Origin: Phallusia mammillata
Lineage: Eukaryota; Chordata; Ascidiacea; Phlebobranchia; Ascidiidae
Direction: 5' to 3'
DNA: 64,000 nucleotides
Assembly (NCBI GenBank): GCA_003260075.1
Contig: QLIY01000050.1
Location: 232,005-296,004 of the forward strand
Under the pieces are notes generated by a model. That model had not been told where the DNA came from and did no database searches. It saw nothing but the letters and a program-made list of their open reading frames with translations. Shown piece by piece: positions 37,578-48,629 of this stretch (its first letter is position 1; every line of letters starts with the position of its first letter). A program made the translations under genes and the position numbers.

Positions 37578-38765
37578 GGGTAAAACTGAAGGTAATACAC
37601 ATTCCCGGAGAAACTCCAGATCAAATAGTAGTTTGGATTCTTGAAAAGCGGGCACTTCTTCCTGCCGACACCATTTATGAATCTTTTCCTGATATTGGTG
37701 CTTTAAAATCCGACTTCCCTCGAAATGCAGTTGACTGGTATACGAGCATCGATAAACTTCGCTACTTGTAACCAGAGCACTTGATTCCAGCAAATATGCC
37801 TCCAATGAACAACCAAGCAAAAATATTTGAGTTTTTGACAATACCGAGATGGAATTCAGTTCGTCCACGATCAAACGGACAGACTGACCAACGAGGGTTG
37901 AACGTGGGCGATATAGTGCGGAAAGTAAAACTGCCCCTATCTCTCTCCAATCTGCCACATCTAAAGGACTTTTACAGTACAGTGGAATGGGCTGTGCGAG
38001 CTGTTTATGCAAACTACACTGGCTGGTTTAGTGGAGAAGCTCACGAAATATATCCTCTCACTATTAGACAAAAGAGCACAGAAAAACAAAGAAATGCTAG
38101 AAGACAGTATTGGTAATAGCAATAGTGGCGTGGATGCGATGATTCAGAGCTCTGAGCGAAACATGAAAAAGTCAATGGATCATTTCCGTAAGACCGGACA
38201 AGTGCTCTACATCGAAAGTCAATGGGCACTGGAGGTTGCTAACGCCGCGCTGGTAATCTCGCTGGTGGGCAGCAGAGAGTACGAACGGGCAAGGAAAGCA
38301 AAGATACATGCTCTAATGATGATGGCTCGTTACTCCATAAGCATTTGCGCAAAAAACTACTACTTGTCGTGCGCAGCAGAACTTGACGGAAGTTTCATTA
38401 CACTTAAGATTGACAACGCAAAAAAGGTCCTAATTAACAAAATGGAGATTGGTGATTTGTTACGTCTTTTCACTATGAAAATGAATCCAGAAAAATGCGA
38501 CTCTTTTAGCAAAATCGCAGTCGTTTTACATTTCACCGACTTGGACAAAACGTACGGATTCTTATTTCGCAATTGCATGATTGAATACATCGACCACGAC
38601 GCGCGTCTCCCCGAAGCATATGACGTCAAATTGATGATGATGTCACAAGTATGGCGTGACTTGATGAACAAAGAACGCAGTGGAATGGGGGCTTACGTGT
38701 CCGGGGATATAGTAGTTGATGGAAGTATGATAAGTTTTAAAGCAATCACCGATACAATGAACTGA
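37578..38765 (+). pseudogene. Alkylsulfatase-family hydrolase pseudogene (exon 5)
   Basis: This is homologous to exon 5 of paralogs 1 and 2, with the normal acceptor (aacag) in front. It has an in-frame TAA at 37768-37770 where paralog 2 has CAA, a 2-base deletion near 37838, a 1-base deletion near 37898, and further frame damage near 38060-38090. The last part (about 38090-38765) is open again and well conserved (KNYYLSCAAELDGS, VVDGSM). Exons 1-3 were not found and exon 4 is only a relic. It was presumably left by tandem duplication after paralog 2. Confidence 0.85.
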
Positions 38766-39389
38766 GCTTTAGTTTCTTATTGTCTCTTTCTATTAATTTT
38801 TCTGTACGTTGTACCTACCTATTTTGTTCAGAGCAGTCCGTGTAATTTTGTCTAAGAAAATGTATTTTTTGCATAAAAGACGCAACAAAGCTAGTGTCCA
38901 AATAGTGTTTGTTTTGCCAAGAGCAAAGGTCAAATTTCCCCTTGGGGTGAACTGAACATGGACTTGCATTAACACATTCGCTTTACCGGAAACCTGTGTT
39001 CAATGTGGACAAATATTTAGACTTCTTTAAATTTAAAGTCTGTTATGCTTATACTGACTATAACTGAGTTTGTTCGGAATTGTCAAAAAATACTTTTGTA
39101 GGATAAAATGCTTTGAATAACGATTCAATCTGTATGTTCTTCTAATAATGCACGAATTCACAAATGCAAACCAGTAATGTAAAATCATCCACTGATTCGT
39201 AGCCTAACGTGAGAAGTTGACTTACTTCTGAACTATGTTTCAATTAAACCTCTAAGAGAATCATGGTTATATTTGTTGGCAGTTAGTCCACGAACTCCCT
39301 GAAAAATGTGAAGACACCATTTTGAGAAAAAGTGGTATAGGCCTATATTTGTTAAGCTTTATAGAATATTTACCTAGCGCAGAAAACCA

Positions 39390-39600
39390 TTGCGCCGACG
39401 AGAGATTTGTAAACGGGCGTAAAATTGAAGCCCGAAACGTGGCCCGAACCCGAATCGTTTTTGAGAAGCCCGTATAGGCCCGAAAGTTTGATTGACGGGT
39501 CCTATACGTAGGAAAGACAAACAACAAACACAATAATAGACAGTGGGTCTTGAACAAGTCGTTTTAGGGCTGTTTGACATGAGGTCAGGTCCGGCAACTG
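39390..39600. repeat. Dispersed repeat related to 59635-59830
   Basis: Both copies share 'gaatcgtttttgagaagcc', 'cgaaagtttgattgac' and 'caaacacaataatagacagtgggtcttgaaca'-type stretches. The family is not recognised. Confidence 0.6.
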
Positions 39601-40676
39601 GCTAGCTAGTTAAATGTATTCAAAAGAAAAATACCGACTCAGATTGGCCCGCATCAAGTCTGTTTCTTTGAAAAAACCTAACGCAAACTCGGCCCGACTA
39701 ACAACTCTGGGTGACACAAAACCTATTAATCTTAGTGGCGAAGTCACAAACAAATTATTTTCAAAACGTTCAGGTAATTTCATGACTTAAGTTATGTAAT
39801 GATTTGAAATTTTAGCCACGAGTAGGCTATATTATTTTATCAGATAAAACTCATTGTAACGTGTAATTACCCAAAAATTTCGCCACACTGACAGCTGTTG
39901 AAATTTACTCATGATAGTGAAAACGGTTATGCAAACTTTCGCCTGGTTATGTCCTTTAAGCAGTTGAAGTTTGTAATCGCTGTAACGTCGATTGCGAGAA
40001 CTACCACGATTCATCACGACGTTATTAAGGCAAAGGTCAACCCCAAGAGCAGGTTTGTTTAATCACTTTGCCCTACATTCGATTGATACCGGCAATTCGT
40101 GATTCAGCATTTTAGGCTCGGTTTGATCGAGAGCGTTGTACCGCAAACAATCATCGTTAAACTTAGAGGCCGGCACTTGGAATTTGAAAAAAATGGATCA
40201 ATAATGCATTTAAACCAAGTTGGATAAAAAGACAAAAACTCAAAATACTTAATTTAATAGATTTTTCTAACGAGGCATAATAATTTGTACACAGGCAAAG
40301 TTATGAACATGTTTTCATGTAACCGCCGATAAAGTCACGCTATATTAAATAGATCAGAGAACACCAGACCTTAAAAGGCGTTATTTTGCTTTATAGTCAA
40401 TTTCCCAAGCACATGCAAGTTCTTCTTTAAGCAATTCACAGTCGACGTACGTCACGCCGTTTAAGTTAACCTATAGTAGGGTGGGCCATATTAGGATAAC
40501 AAATACTTGGCAGGCCGCACAGGAGAGAAACTTTTGTAAACAAGGGCTGAATTTTCTATTCTAATTTACCTCATGTTTTAAGATCTAAATAAGATTACCA
40601 CCAAGCAAATCTGCTAGCACTCAGTTACAACTCCTTTGAAATTGCTGCAAGTGCCGATGTTTGCAACTAAGAGAAT

Positions 40677-40895
40677 TTGTTTATGTCGCCATTAAGAGCG
40701 GAAAGGCTGTTGTTGGCTCACGATAGATACAACGACGTTCTACTTGATGATGTGCAAATAATGTACTGCAATCGTTTCGATGATATATATGCAGAATTTG
40801 TTCGCAGGCGGCACAAAAGCTACGCCGCATGCGACCCGCGCGCCAGTCTTCCTGAAGCAGACAGAGTAAAAGTGGTAATAACGTTCAAAGTATGA
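40677..40895 (+). pseudogene. Diverged relic of a hydrolase C-terminal domain
   Basis: An open stretch whose spacing of residues (FMS..LR, then D..VQIMY...DIY, then LPEADRVKV.IT) follows the SCP2-like end of the paralogs (LMS, D..VGMVF..DI..Y, LPE.YDVKLTMT). No metal-site exons are nearby. It may be an old paralog fragment between the pseudogene and paralog 3. Similarity is weak. Confidence 0.35.
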
Positions 40896-41056
40896 CCTGC
40901 TTTAGTCGTGATGGTACAAAGTTGCATACCGAAATTACGTTTTATGTTCTGACCATGAACCTCACAGCGCTTTTGCAGAGTCAGTGTAGCTTTCTGTAAC
41001 CAACAAAATGCTTTAAGTGTAACACAGTTTATTGTAAAAATAAAGGCAGAAAGCGA

Positions 41057-41105
41057 CATGCTTTATTCTTGACGATTTTAGCAAAAGCTCATAGGATCAT
41101 CAGTG
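41057..41105 (-). ncRNA. Degenerate hammerhead-family repeat (minus)
   Basis: Minus strand CTGATGA (41103-41097) is followed by a damaged TAAAA in place of GAAA, then AATAAAGCATGTCGC, shared with the better copy at 43798-43859. Probably inactive. Confidence 0.4.
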
Positions 41106-41436
41106 ACATGATAAACTGCTTTTTAGACAAATTTTTTGATCAGACAAAAATCATTGCAGTTAAACCATCCGAATTCTTTAAACGTCCAAATGTATTGTGA
41201 TGTAGGCTTAGAAGTGAAATTATTGAGCATATAGTTCGCAAGTTCTGCAGTAGTAATGCAGAAAACGAATATCTCAAATATTTGTTGTATTACGGTCTAA
41301 AATTTGCTTTGTCCTCGTAAGAAAAAAAGTTGTCTAAACAAAAACGTAATCTTCTTTGTTCCTGGCCAATAACGGCATTGTCCGTTTATTTGCTCGACAA
41401 TTTACGATGCATTCCTTAAACTCCGACCCCTTAGAG

Positions 41437-41879
41437 CAGGGGTTCCCAACCTTTTTACGATCTCGTACCACTTGGACGCTCTGTACTGCCAGCCGTACCA
41501 CTTCTTGCAGAACAACTAATTTAATCGAATCAAACGCTATTTGTTTAAGCTATAAGCAGTAGAGGATATCTACCAAGAGCAATCATTTGACAAAATTAAC
41601 CCACTGTCCCACAGCGTTGCACGGCTTTTCAAAGCAACTGTGCTTCTTGTTAAAAATTGACATGACCTGTATTTTGAAGATCATAATGATACGAAACAAC
41701 AGGAATACCTACGTAACAATAACAATAGGCATCAGAAAAAAAATGTAAACAAAACCAGATAAACAAAATATAAAGTTGTGAATCAAGGTTTTTGTGAAAA
41801 AACGGAAGCTACTTGCGTACCACCTGAAAAACCTTCGCGTACCACTAGTGGTACGCGTACCACCGGTTGGGAACCCCTG
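41437..41879. mobile_element. hAT-type MITE (443 bp)
   Basis: Perfect terminal repeats CAGGGGTTCCCAACC / GGTTGGGAACCCCTG, with exact 8-bp target-site duplications ccttagag (41429-41436 and 41880-41887). The same family begins at 63608. Confidence 0.9.
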
Positions 41880-42249
41880 CCTTAGAGAAAAGAGATTTCT
41901 CTAATTTCGTGGCCATCAGTAGGTAGCGCCTCGCTGGGCCCACTTATACAACATGAGCTTGGCTTGTAGAACAGGCGCGAATAACTTGTAAACACGCATG
42001 GTATGTAGTAATCGCGCTAAACATTCAGTTGCATGCGGAATAAACAAAGTGCGGTAAGCCGGAGAATGAGAGAAAATATGCTATTTACAGATGTTTAAGT
42101 GAAATCTTTTAATAATCATTAATGCGTTTTTCGTTTCGTTGCATTGAACAGAATCAGAAGCCAATATTTATTAAATCTATCATTTGCATGTGAGATATAT
42201 GGTGGAAACAGCAATTGCATATATTGAAGGCTATTTTTGTTGATATACG

Positions 42250-45200
42250 ATGACAACCTGGTTAAAGTTTGGGTTGTTTGTGTTGTTCGGGGCATTGACG
42301 GCTCGCTACTTCCTCCAGCGGACGAAGAAGTTTATAGCACAACATTCGCCAGAGGTCGCAGTGGAGCAAAAACTGCGCGAGCACTCGAAAATTTTTGACG
42401 AAGCAAGGATCGTTAAAGTAACAGACGGCGTGCATGTTGCAATTGGATTTGCGCTAGGAAACATGATAATGATCGAAGGTATTTATGGTTGGCATGAATC
42501 AATTTTATACAGGTCCAAATGTTTTGTTTCAAATACAAAATGAACTTTGTTAACCCAATGTGCACAAGTATTTCAGATCTTTTCGTTAAAATACTATGCT
42601 CGGTTTCTACAGGTAGATACGGAGTTATTGTGGTCGACACAACCGAAAACAGAAACGTGGCTCTTAACATATTTAAGGAATATCAAACAATCGTCAATAA
42701 ACCACTTAAAGCAATCATTCTTACCCATTTCCATGGTGGTAAGTTCGAATAAGCTTTGTTATCGCCCAAACCAATTTATGAATTAAGATGATGAGCAAAA
42801 TAGGCTATTACAAGATTTCTTAAAGTTGTGATTGAAACTTTAATGTAAGTAATACACGCCAATTCCCCTTTTCACAACACAGATCACATTTTGGGGGCCA
42901 AGGCGTTAGTGGACCAGGCGGAAGGAAAAGTGGAAGTCTTCATGCATTCTACCACTGAATTTGAGTTGCGGAGATACGGTGAGAGTCGTATAGTGAAACG
43001 AAAACTCGAGGCTACGAATAACAAAAACAAACAAAACTAAGACCATGTAGTGGACTTTAAAAACCCGGAAGTGCTTGGGACAGCCAGGGACCGCTATCGA
43101 CTAATGTTACTGGAATCAATTTTCATTCAACGCTATAAACCGGAATTAAACGTTGATTTTAAGTCGGTTCCTCTGTATTTGTTTAATACCTAATTAACTT
43201 ATTGCGTATTTTTGATGTGACGTGCTGTCCTACTATTGTTTCTTTGTTTGCAAATATATTGTATGTCGTAGTTGCTCTGCACCTGTTTGGTCAGACGCAA
43301 AGTCTATTACATATACTTTGGTCAGACGCACACTCGCAGGTGGATCACACCTCGCTTCTGCGCACCTTTTTATCTATCGCTTTTATGCGACGCTTGTTTC
43401 GCACCTTTTTATCATTCCTTTATGCCACTAAAGCAGTGGTTCTCAAACTTTTTAAGCATGCGGCACATTAAAAAACTACAATTTTCTTTTGCGGCACACT
43501 TCGCAGGTAAACATAAAAAACTTATTCAAAGAATGTTAATTTTCAACTTTATTCTGATGCCTATGGATGTTTTTCATTACCAATAACAAAAATATGAGCT
43601 TGTAAACGTTGTTTGCACACCAGTATTTTGTCATGGAATCCTAAAACACGAGGGAATGTTTGCACTTTAAAATAGGAAATATTTCGCGCAACACTTGGAA
43701 ATCTCTCATGGCACACTAGTGTGCCGCGGCACACAGTTTGAGAATCACTGGACTAAAGTGTATATAAATGGGTGCAATTGATGTGGCCTTCATATAACTG
43801 ATGATGGCATGAGCATTTGCCGAAACGTTTGAACAATAAAGCATGTCGCTTTTAACGTCTATTTGGGCCGTTATTTTCACCATTAAACTTATGAACAGAT
43901 CCGTATGTAGTGTTACAAACAAAACTATTTTTCAAAACAAAACTGAAAGAGGAGCAACCCATGTATATTTTTGCAAACAGTGTAACCTTCATGTGTACTT
44001 GATATCAAAATACCTTATTAAATGAGATTTTTTCTTCACAGCTGCAACAAAGGACGAAAATATTCGTCGAGTTGTCCGTCAGTTTGGAGTTAAGCTGCGC
44101 AAGGGAAGTGATCATGTAAATTCAGGAATAGGGCCCTCTCTGAAGATCGGTGGAGTTTACGAGTTTGCAAAAGCAACACACACATTTGACAAACATGCTA
44201 CCCATACTGTGGCAGGTAGAAGATTCGTTCCAGCACATCGCTGCGTTGGTACATGACTCAATTAGAAGCACTAATAACCGCTTCTATACCGCTGACAAAG
44301 AACGGTTGTAACAAAACTGATCAAACTTTAGGGCAAAGTTAGTACAAAAAACGGTTTAAGAATAATAATAATAAAAACAAGCTGGAATGTTATAAAAAAT
44401 CATGAGGATTTTTGAAATTGTGAATGTAATACATTGTAGCAATGTAAAAACATCATTCTGCAAAAGTATCTAAAAAATATCACAATTGTAAAAACTTCTA
44501 GGCATTACCTTTGAACTTCTACACACGCCCGGTGAAACAGACGACCAGATTTCGGTGTGGATTCCAGAGAAGAAACTCCTGATGCCGGCTGACAACGTCT
44601 ACGAGGCTTTCCCCAATCTCTACGCAATCAGGGGAAGTCCATCGCGCAACACCGAGAAGTGGTTTCGCAGCCTCGATGACGTGCGCGCACTCGGGGCCGA
44701 GTACATGGTGCCCTCCCACACCCGACCCGTCATCGGGGCGCAAAAGATTTATGACATCATCACCCACTATCGTGACGCCATACAGTACGTGCACGACCAA
44801 ACGATCAGGTTGACCAATAAAGGTTTTCGCTTAGATGAGGTTGTGGAGAACGTGAGGCTGCCGACCAAGTTGGCCAACCATCATTGGTTGCAGGAGTTCT
44901 ACGGAACTGTGTCTTGGTCCGTTCGAGGAGTTTACAATCATTACTTCGGTTGGTTCGATGGAGATCCTGTGAACCTAAACCAATTGGCAAGATCTGAGCG
45001 AGCCAATCGATGGCTCGAATTACTTTCCCCGGATCAACCAAAAGGAACTTCTGCATTGGACAGAATTCTTTCCAGTGCTCAGACAAGTCTGAATAAATCC
45101 GATGACCGGTACCAAGCGAAGGGAGTATTTCTCGTAAATGAGCTTCAGTGGGCGCTAGAGCTCTCCACCATCGCTTTAGACTGGAGTGCAGCAAATCGCC

Positions 45201-45709
45201 AACATCGCTTAAACGAAGTTAAACAAGTAAAGTACGATGCCTTACGCGCTCTCGGTGCCAGCAGTAAGAATGCCAACGCCCGAAATTATTACATGTCCTG
45301 CGCTAGTGAGCTTGACGACGGAGCGCCCCCTGCTGGAAAGAACAAATTGCAGGTTGCAAACACAATGAATTCAAATATGGACACGATAATGAAACTAGGA
45401 ACCACTCGACTTGATGCAGACGCCTGCGACGAATCAATCGTGGTCAATTTAGTATTTGTTTTTACAGACCTTACAACCTGGTACCGTTACATTTTAAGGC
45501 ATTGCGTTTTTGAGTATACACAGGGATCCGATGTAGCTAAATTACCTGACTCATTTGACGTCATGCTCACTATGACGTCAAGGGTATGGAAAGAGATAGT
45601 GACGCAGCAAAAGTTGGCCATGGTGGCATACGAAGACGGAGAAATACAGTTGAATGGAAGCCTGACTGATTTCAAATCGTTCCTTGCTGTTTTTGAAATG
45701 GGAGCATGA
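42250..45709 (+). CDS. Alkylsulfatase-family metallo-beta-lactamase hydrolase, paralog 3 (610 aa)
   Basis: Exons: 42250-42478, 42613-42738, 42883-42978, 44042-44215 and 44502-45709, all with canonical donors and phases. N-terminal signal-anchor MTTWLKFGLFVLFGALTARY. Zinc motif HFHGDH (115-120). Exon 4 carries QFGVKLR and GIGPSL. Exon 5 carries PGETDDQ, PADNVYEAFPN, PSHTRP, YRDAIQYVHDQTIRL, WFDGDPVNL and the SCP2-like end. It is closer to the minus-strand gene at 61668-63425 (PADN, IRGSP) than to paralogs 1 and 2, so the family has two branches. Intron 3 (1063 bases) holds a hAT insertion and a hammerhead motif. The substrate is unknown; sulfate-ester hydrolysis is the family activity. Confidence 0.88.
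43434..43750. mobile_element. hAT-type MITE (317 bp)
   Basis: Ends CAGTGGTTCTCAAAC and GTTTGAGAATCACTG. Imperfect 8-bp duplications cactaaag / gactaaag. It is inserted just before a hammerhead-bearing repeat. Confidence 0.85.
43780..43870 (+). ncRNA. Hammerhead ribozyme, type I layout (plus)
   Basis: CTGATGA (43798-43804); stem II GGCA/TGCC; GAAA (43822-43825); stem III ACGTT (from 43825) paired with AACGT (43854-43858); then C (43859), giving the expected GUC cleavage site. Stem I can form between GGCC..CATATAA upstream and TATTTGGGCC downstream, with bulges. All conserved core bases are present. It lies in an intron of hydrolase paralog 3. Confidence 0.65.
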
Positions 45710-46881
45710 CTTTTCTAGACTCTACTAACTAGAAAATAATTTTCTAGAAAAAATTTGCACATAATTAATCCATTTATAAACCGATATGAATAAATTTGTT
45801 GTAACAAATTACACATTTTAATAAACTTGTTCTTACATGCTTGGGTATACTTACTTTAAAAACCACACAAATAACTGACATTATTATTCATCTAAATACA
45901 TTTTTCTACTTAAATCCTTCGGTTGGAATAGACTTGTTGAAATGATCCGTTATGAACCAAAGTTATTGACCATTGCTTTTCCAAGTGATATTAACAACAA
46001 CTGTTGTTGATCCAAATACTGAAACCAAAATCCTTCAGTCCAAAATTTGAAACTTTAACATCTGTAATGCAAAATGTAAGTCAAAAATTTTCGAAGTTGC
46101 TAACATGATGAAACCAGCAAGGCTACCTTTTATTTAAGCTGTATATGTACTAATCCTAACCAAAGTTAGTGTTTTAACATCTGACACAAACTTATTTTGA
46201 CCGCTTGTCTGTCGTTCTTCATTCAGTAAGGCACACTGCTTTACTCTTAATAAATAGGTGTCTACCTTTTCCTAACTATAGCCACACCGAAAACTTGCCA
46301 GCACACATAAATTGCTTGCAACAACGATAAGCAAAACAAAGTTCCTTCTTGTAAAATCAAGAATTTGCTTCAATGCTTGAGGCATTTTACGCCTGCCGCT
46401 TAAATCACAAATCAGGACAATGCGTGAACTCACAAACTGATACAGTTAGGGCACTTTCATTGCCAATTCAGTTCAAACTTAATTTAAACCAGACCAATAC
46501 AACTGTATTATATTTGCCTAACTGTGTTGCGCAAAACTTAGTATACTCCTAGAACTTTCTAGTTTTGCGTGAGTGAAATAGGTTTAATACACCGTTGCAA
46601 CCAAACATATATCTACAGTTTCGAGTCGAAACTTTCGACTGATTCTATTTTTACAAGAAATGTTTATTGCACAATTAATGTGGTTTGTGACGTCATTATA
46701 GTCCTTGTAGTCACCGTTCGTCCGGCCAGCACTTAAGAATCCGTGTTGTACAAAGAGGTGATATCTTGGCAGACCAGGCAGCACCCTGATGCCTCGTCGC
46801 ATCAAGTTCTCAGTTCATGTAAAGTTTTAGAAGTTAAATGTTAACAAAAATGAAACACAGTATAGCATACAACAAAGTATT

Positions 46882-46893
46882 GGGGGGGGGGGG
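46882..46893. other. 12-base poly-G tract
   Basis: Probable assembly pad. I saw no flanking duplication. Confidence 0.5.
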
Positions 46894-46931
46894 TTCTCTC
46901 GTTCGTTATACCCAAATTGGTTTACAGTGTA

Positions 46932-46995
46932 GACAAGTGCTATCGCCTACTGATAACCTGATGATGATCATAGCACTTGTCGAAGCGTCGCAATG
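46932..46995 (+). ncRNA. Degenerate hammerhead-family repeat (plus)
   Basis: CTGATGA at 46958-46964, and GAAG instead of GAAA at 46982-46985, followed by CGTCG. A 12-bp inverted repeat gacaagtgctat/atagcacttgtc encloses it. The core change suggests it is inactive. Confidence 0.35.
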
Positions 46996-47039
46996 TTTTA
47001 CACTACCAGACTGGCTCTTATTTTGTTACCTTTTTTTAC

Positions 47040-48432
47040 CTTGCTGCAAACAAGTTGGTCATCACTTTTACGTTCAGGTGCAAGAACAAACGGTCCTAGA
47101 GATATTTTCTTAGTTGCATCATCAGTTTCATCTGGAATTGATCTTTTGACTGGAATATCAGGTATCGGTTCCTAAGGACAGTCCTGACAAAATCAAGTTG
47201 AAATGTGAGGTACAAAAATTAAACAAACGATTTACAGGTGGCAGGTAACGACAAACGCAAGTTACCAATAAGGGGGGGGGGGACAGAATAGTAAGCCTGG
47301 ATACAGTCAGGTTGACAAAACTGATGATTTCATTGAGATTCAAAAAGTTAGCCGAAAAAACATACCGTTTTGCAGTCGTTGTCTCCCGTTTTTTTTGCAG
47401 ATATTCATTCTACAGAAAAGCCATATTTCCTGCTCCGAATCTCGTACACCAAACCAGCTGAATCCCAAGAAAGAGAAATCAAACTTGCGAGAGTCGGTCA
47501 CGTTGTAGATGACATTCCAGCTCACATCAAGAGGATCAGGCGCGGCACAACTGTGAAAAAGAATTAAGGTAAAATTGTCCAATTCCAGCTTGGAAATTCA
47601 TGGTAGACTCGCCAGTCTGGTTGTCCTTCACTACAAAGCAATTGTCCAGTGGTGCCGAATCGTCACCGATCATTTCAAGCTGTGCATCGGCTCCGGGGAG
47701 CAAAGACAGGACGTAACTACCAGACAGGCTAAAGGAAATAAGCGAAAGTGGAATACAAACAGGATTCACAAAGAAAACCTTTACACATGACTCATTTTTG
47801 TGCAAAATGCTTTAAATTAGTGGTACTTTACGGACATAAATATGTGTTTTTGCCATAGAACATACCTCGCTGAAACTCCGGATGTTGTACAGTTTGTTGT
47901 GAAGATTAAAAGGTAGAGCTACTAACACCATAACGAGAATCTCACCTCAAAATGATCCTGGGGGGGGGGTTAGAACATACCTCGCCGAAACTCCGGATGT
48001 TGTACAGTTTGTTGTGAAGATTAAAAGGGCAAAAAAGATGTTTTGATGCACAGGTGGTCAAAATATTTGCAGGGGCCACGAGCTAATAGGTTAAGTACAC
48101 TGTATGAGCCTCTGAGATGGCCTAGTGGTTAGTGGAACAGCTTTGCAGTCGTAAGGTCATGGTTCTAATTACAGCTTTTTTCGTATCGGATAGAATGTTT
48201 AAAGCTACCTTCGTGCGAAAGGATAGTGATTCTGAAGCTGAGTTATGGCCCACTTAAAGTCTCATAGTGTGTATTAAAATAAAGTTTAAATTTATCATAC
48301 TGTGTAAACCTGGTGCTGAAGAAGTACAATTGCCATCGTCATGGTCAAAACAATCGTGCCATCCGTCGCATACATAACGTTGTGGAAGACAGTAACCAGA
48401 TCGGCATTGGTACTCGTCAGACCCACATTGTC
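47040..48432 (-). CDS. LDLa plus ZP-like gene, partial and disrupted
   Basis: Exon 48432-48310 (phase 1-1) is a clear LDL-receptor class A module: QCGSDEYQC, GYCLPQRYVCDGWHDC, DDGNC. Further exons on the same strand are 47728 to about 47609 (LSGSYVLSLLPG, LDNCFVV), 47550-47366 (CAAPDPLDVSW, FDFSFLGFSWFG, IWLFCRMNIC) and 47149-47040 (VKRSIPDE, furin-like KR). The Cys and aromatic spacing resembles the C-terminal half of a ZP domain. LDLa-ZP combinations occur in extracellular or egg-coat proteins. The exon between LDLa and 47728 is duplicated around a G pad (47856-47911 and 47971-48026) and its frame is unresolved. The 47609 donor (gtctac) is weak. Start and end of the gene are missing, probably because of misjoins at 47272 and 48600. 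Confidence 0.5.
47272..47282. other. 11-base poly-G tract
   Basis: Probable assembly pad inside an intron of the ZP-like gene. Confidence 0.5.
47960..47969. other. 10-base poly-G pad between direct repeats
   Basis: Blocks 47856-47911 and 47971-48026 are copies of one exon end with its gtatgt donor. Confidence 0.75.
48110..48290 (+). mobile_element. tRNA-derived SINE
   Basis: A-box-like tggcctagtggt and B-box-like ggttctaatta lie at tRNA spacing (about 48120-48170), followed by a non-tRNA body ending in an A-rich tail. It lies in an intron of the ZP-like gene, in antisense orientation. Confidence 0.55.
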
Positions 48433-48599
48433 CTGTGATGGCAAAATTTGAAACGATGATTTAATAAGCGAAATTAATATCGTCCTTGATGGCAAATGTG
48501 CAAATTTTATGCGACCTAACACTTTTTTTCTCTAACCGTTTTTATCTGACCTTGTGGGGTTTTGCATTTGCTATTGTCAAGTTAGAATTGTATTATCTC

Positions 48600-48609
48600 G
48601 GGGGGGGGG
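48600..48609. other. 10-base poly-G pad
   Basis: Lies between the fucosyltransferase stop codon and the LDLa exon. It may hide missing sequence, including the 5' part of the ZP-like gene. Confidence 0.55.
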
Positions 48610-48629
48610 TAGTTGGATAAATGATTTCG

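Larger units (their letters stand above)
38766..42249. other. Spacer with relic exon, hAT element and repeat fragments
   Basis: Contains a CCCGAA-rich repeat (about 39370-39600, related to 59640-59830), a possible hydrolase relic (40677-40895), a ribozyme-family repeat (41050-41105) and a 443-bp hAT element. I see no intact gene. Confidence 0.6.
45710..47039. other. Spacer downstream of hydrolase paralog 3
   Basis: Mostly AT-rich with no supported gene. It contains a 12-base G run (46882-46893) and a degenerate ribozyme-family repeat near 46930-47000. Downstream exons of the ZP-like gene may lie here but I could not place them. Confidence 0.5.

Noticed and set aside
48120-48175. Functional tRNA gene
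   Set aside because: A- and B-box-like sequences are present, but the cloverleaf arms do not pair and a SINE-like body with an A-rich tail follows.
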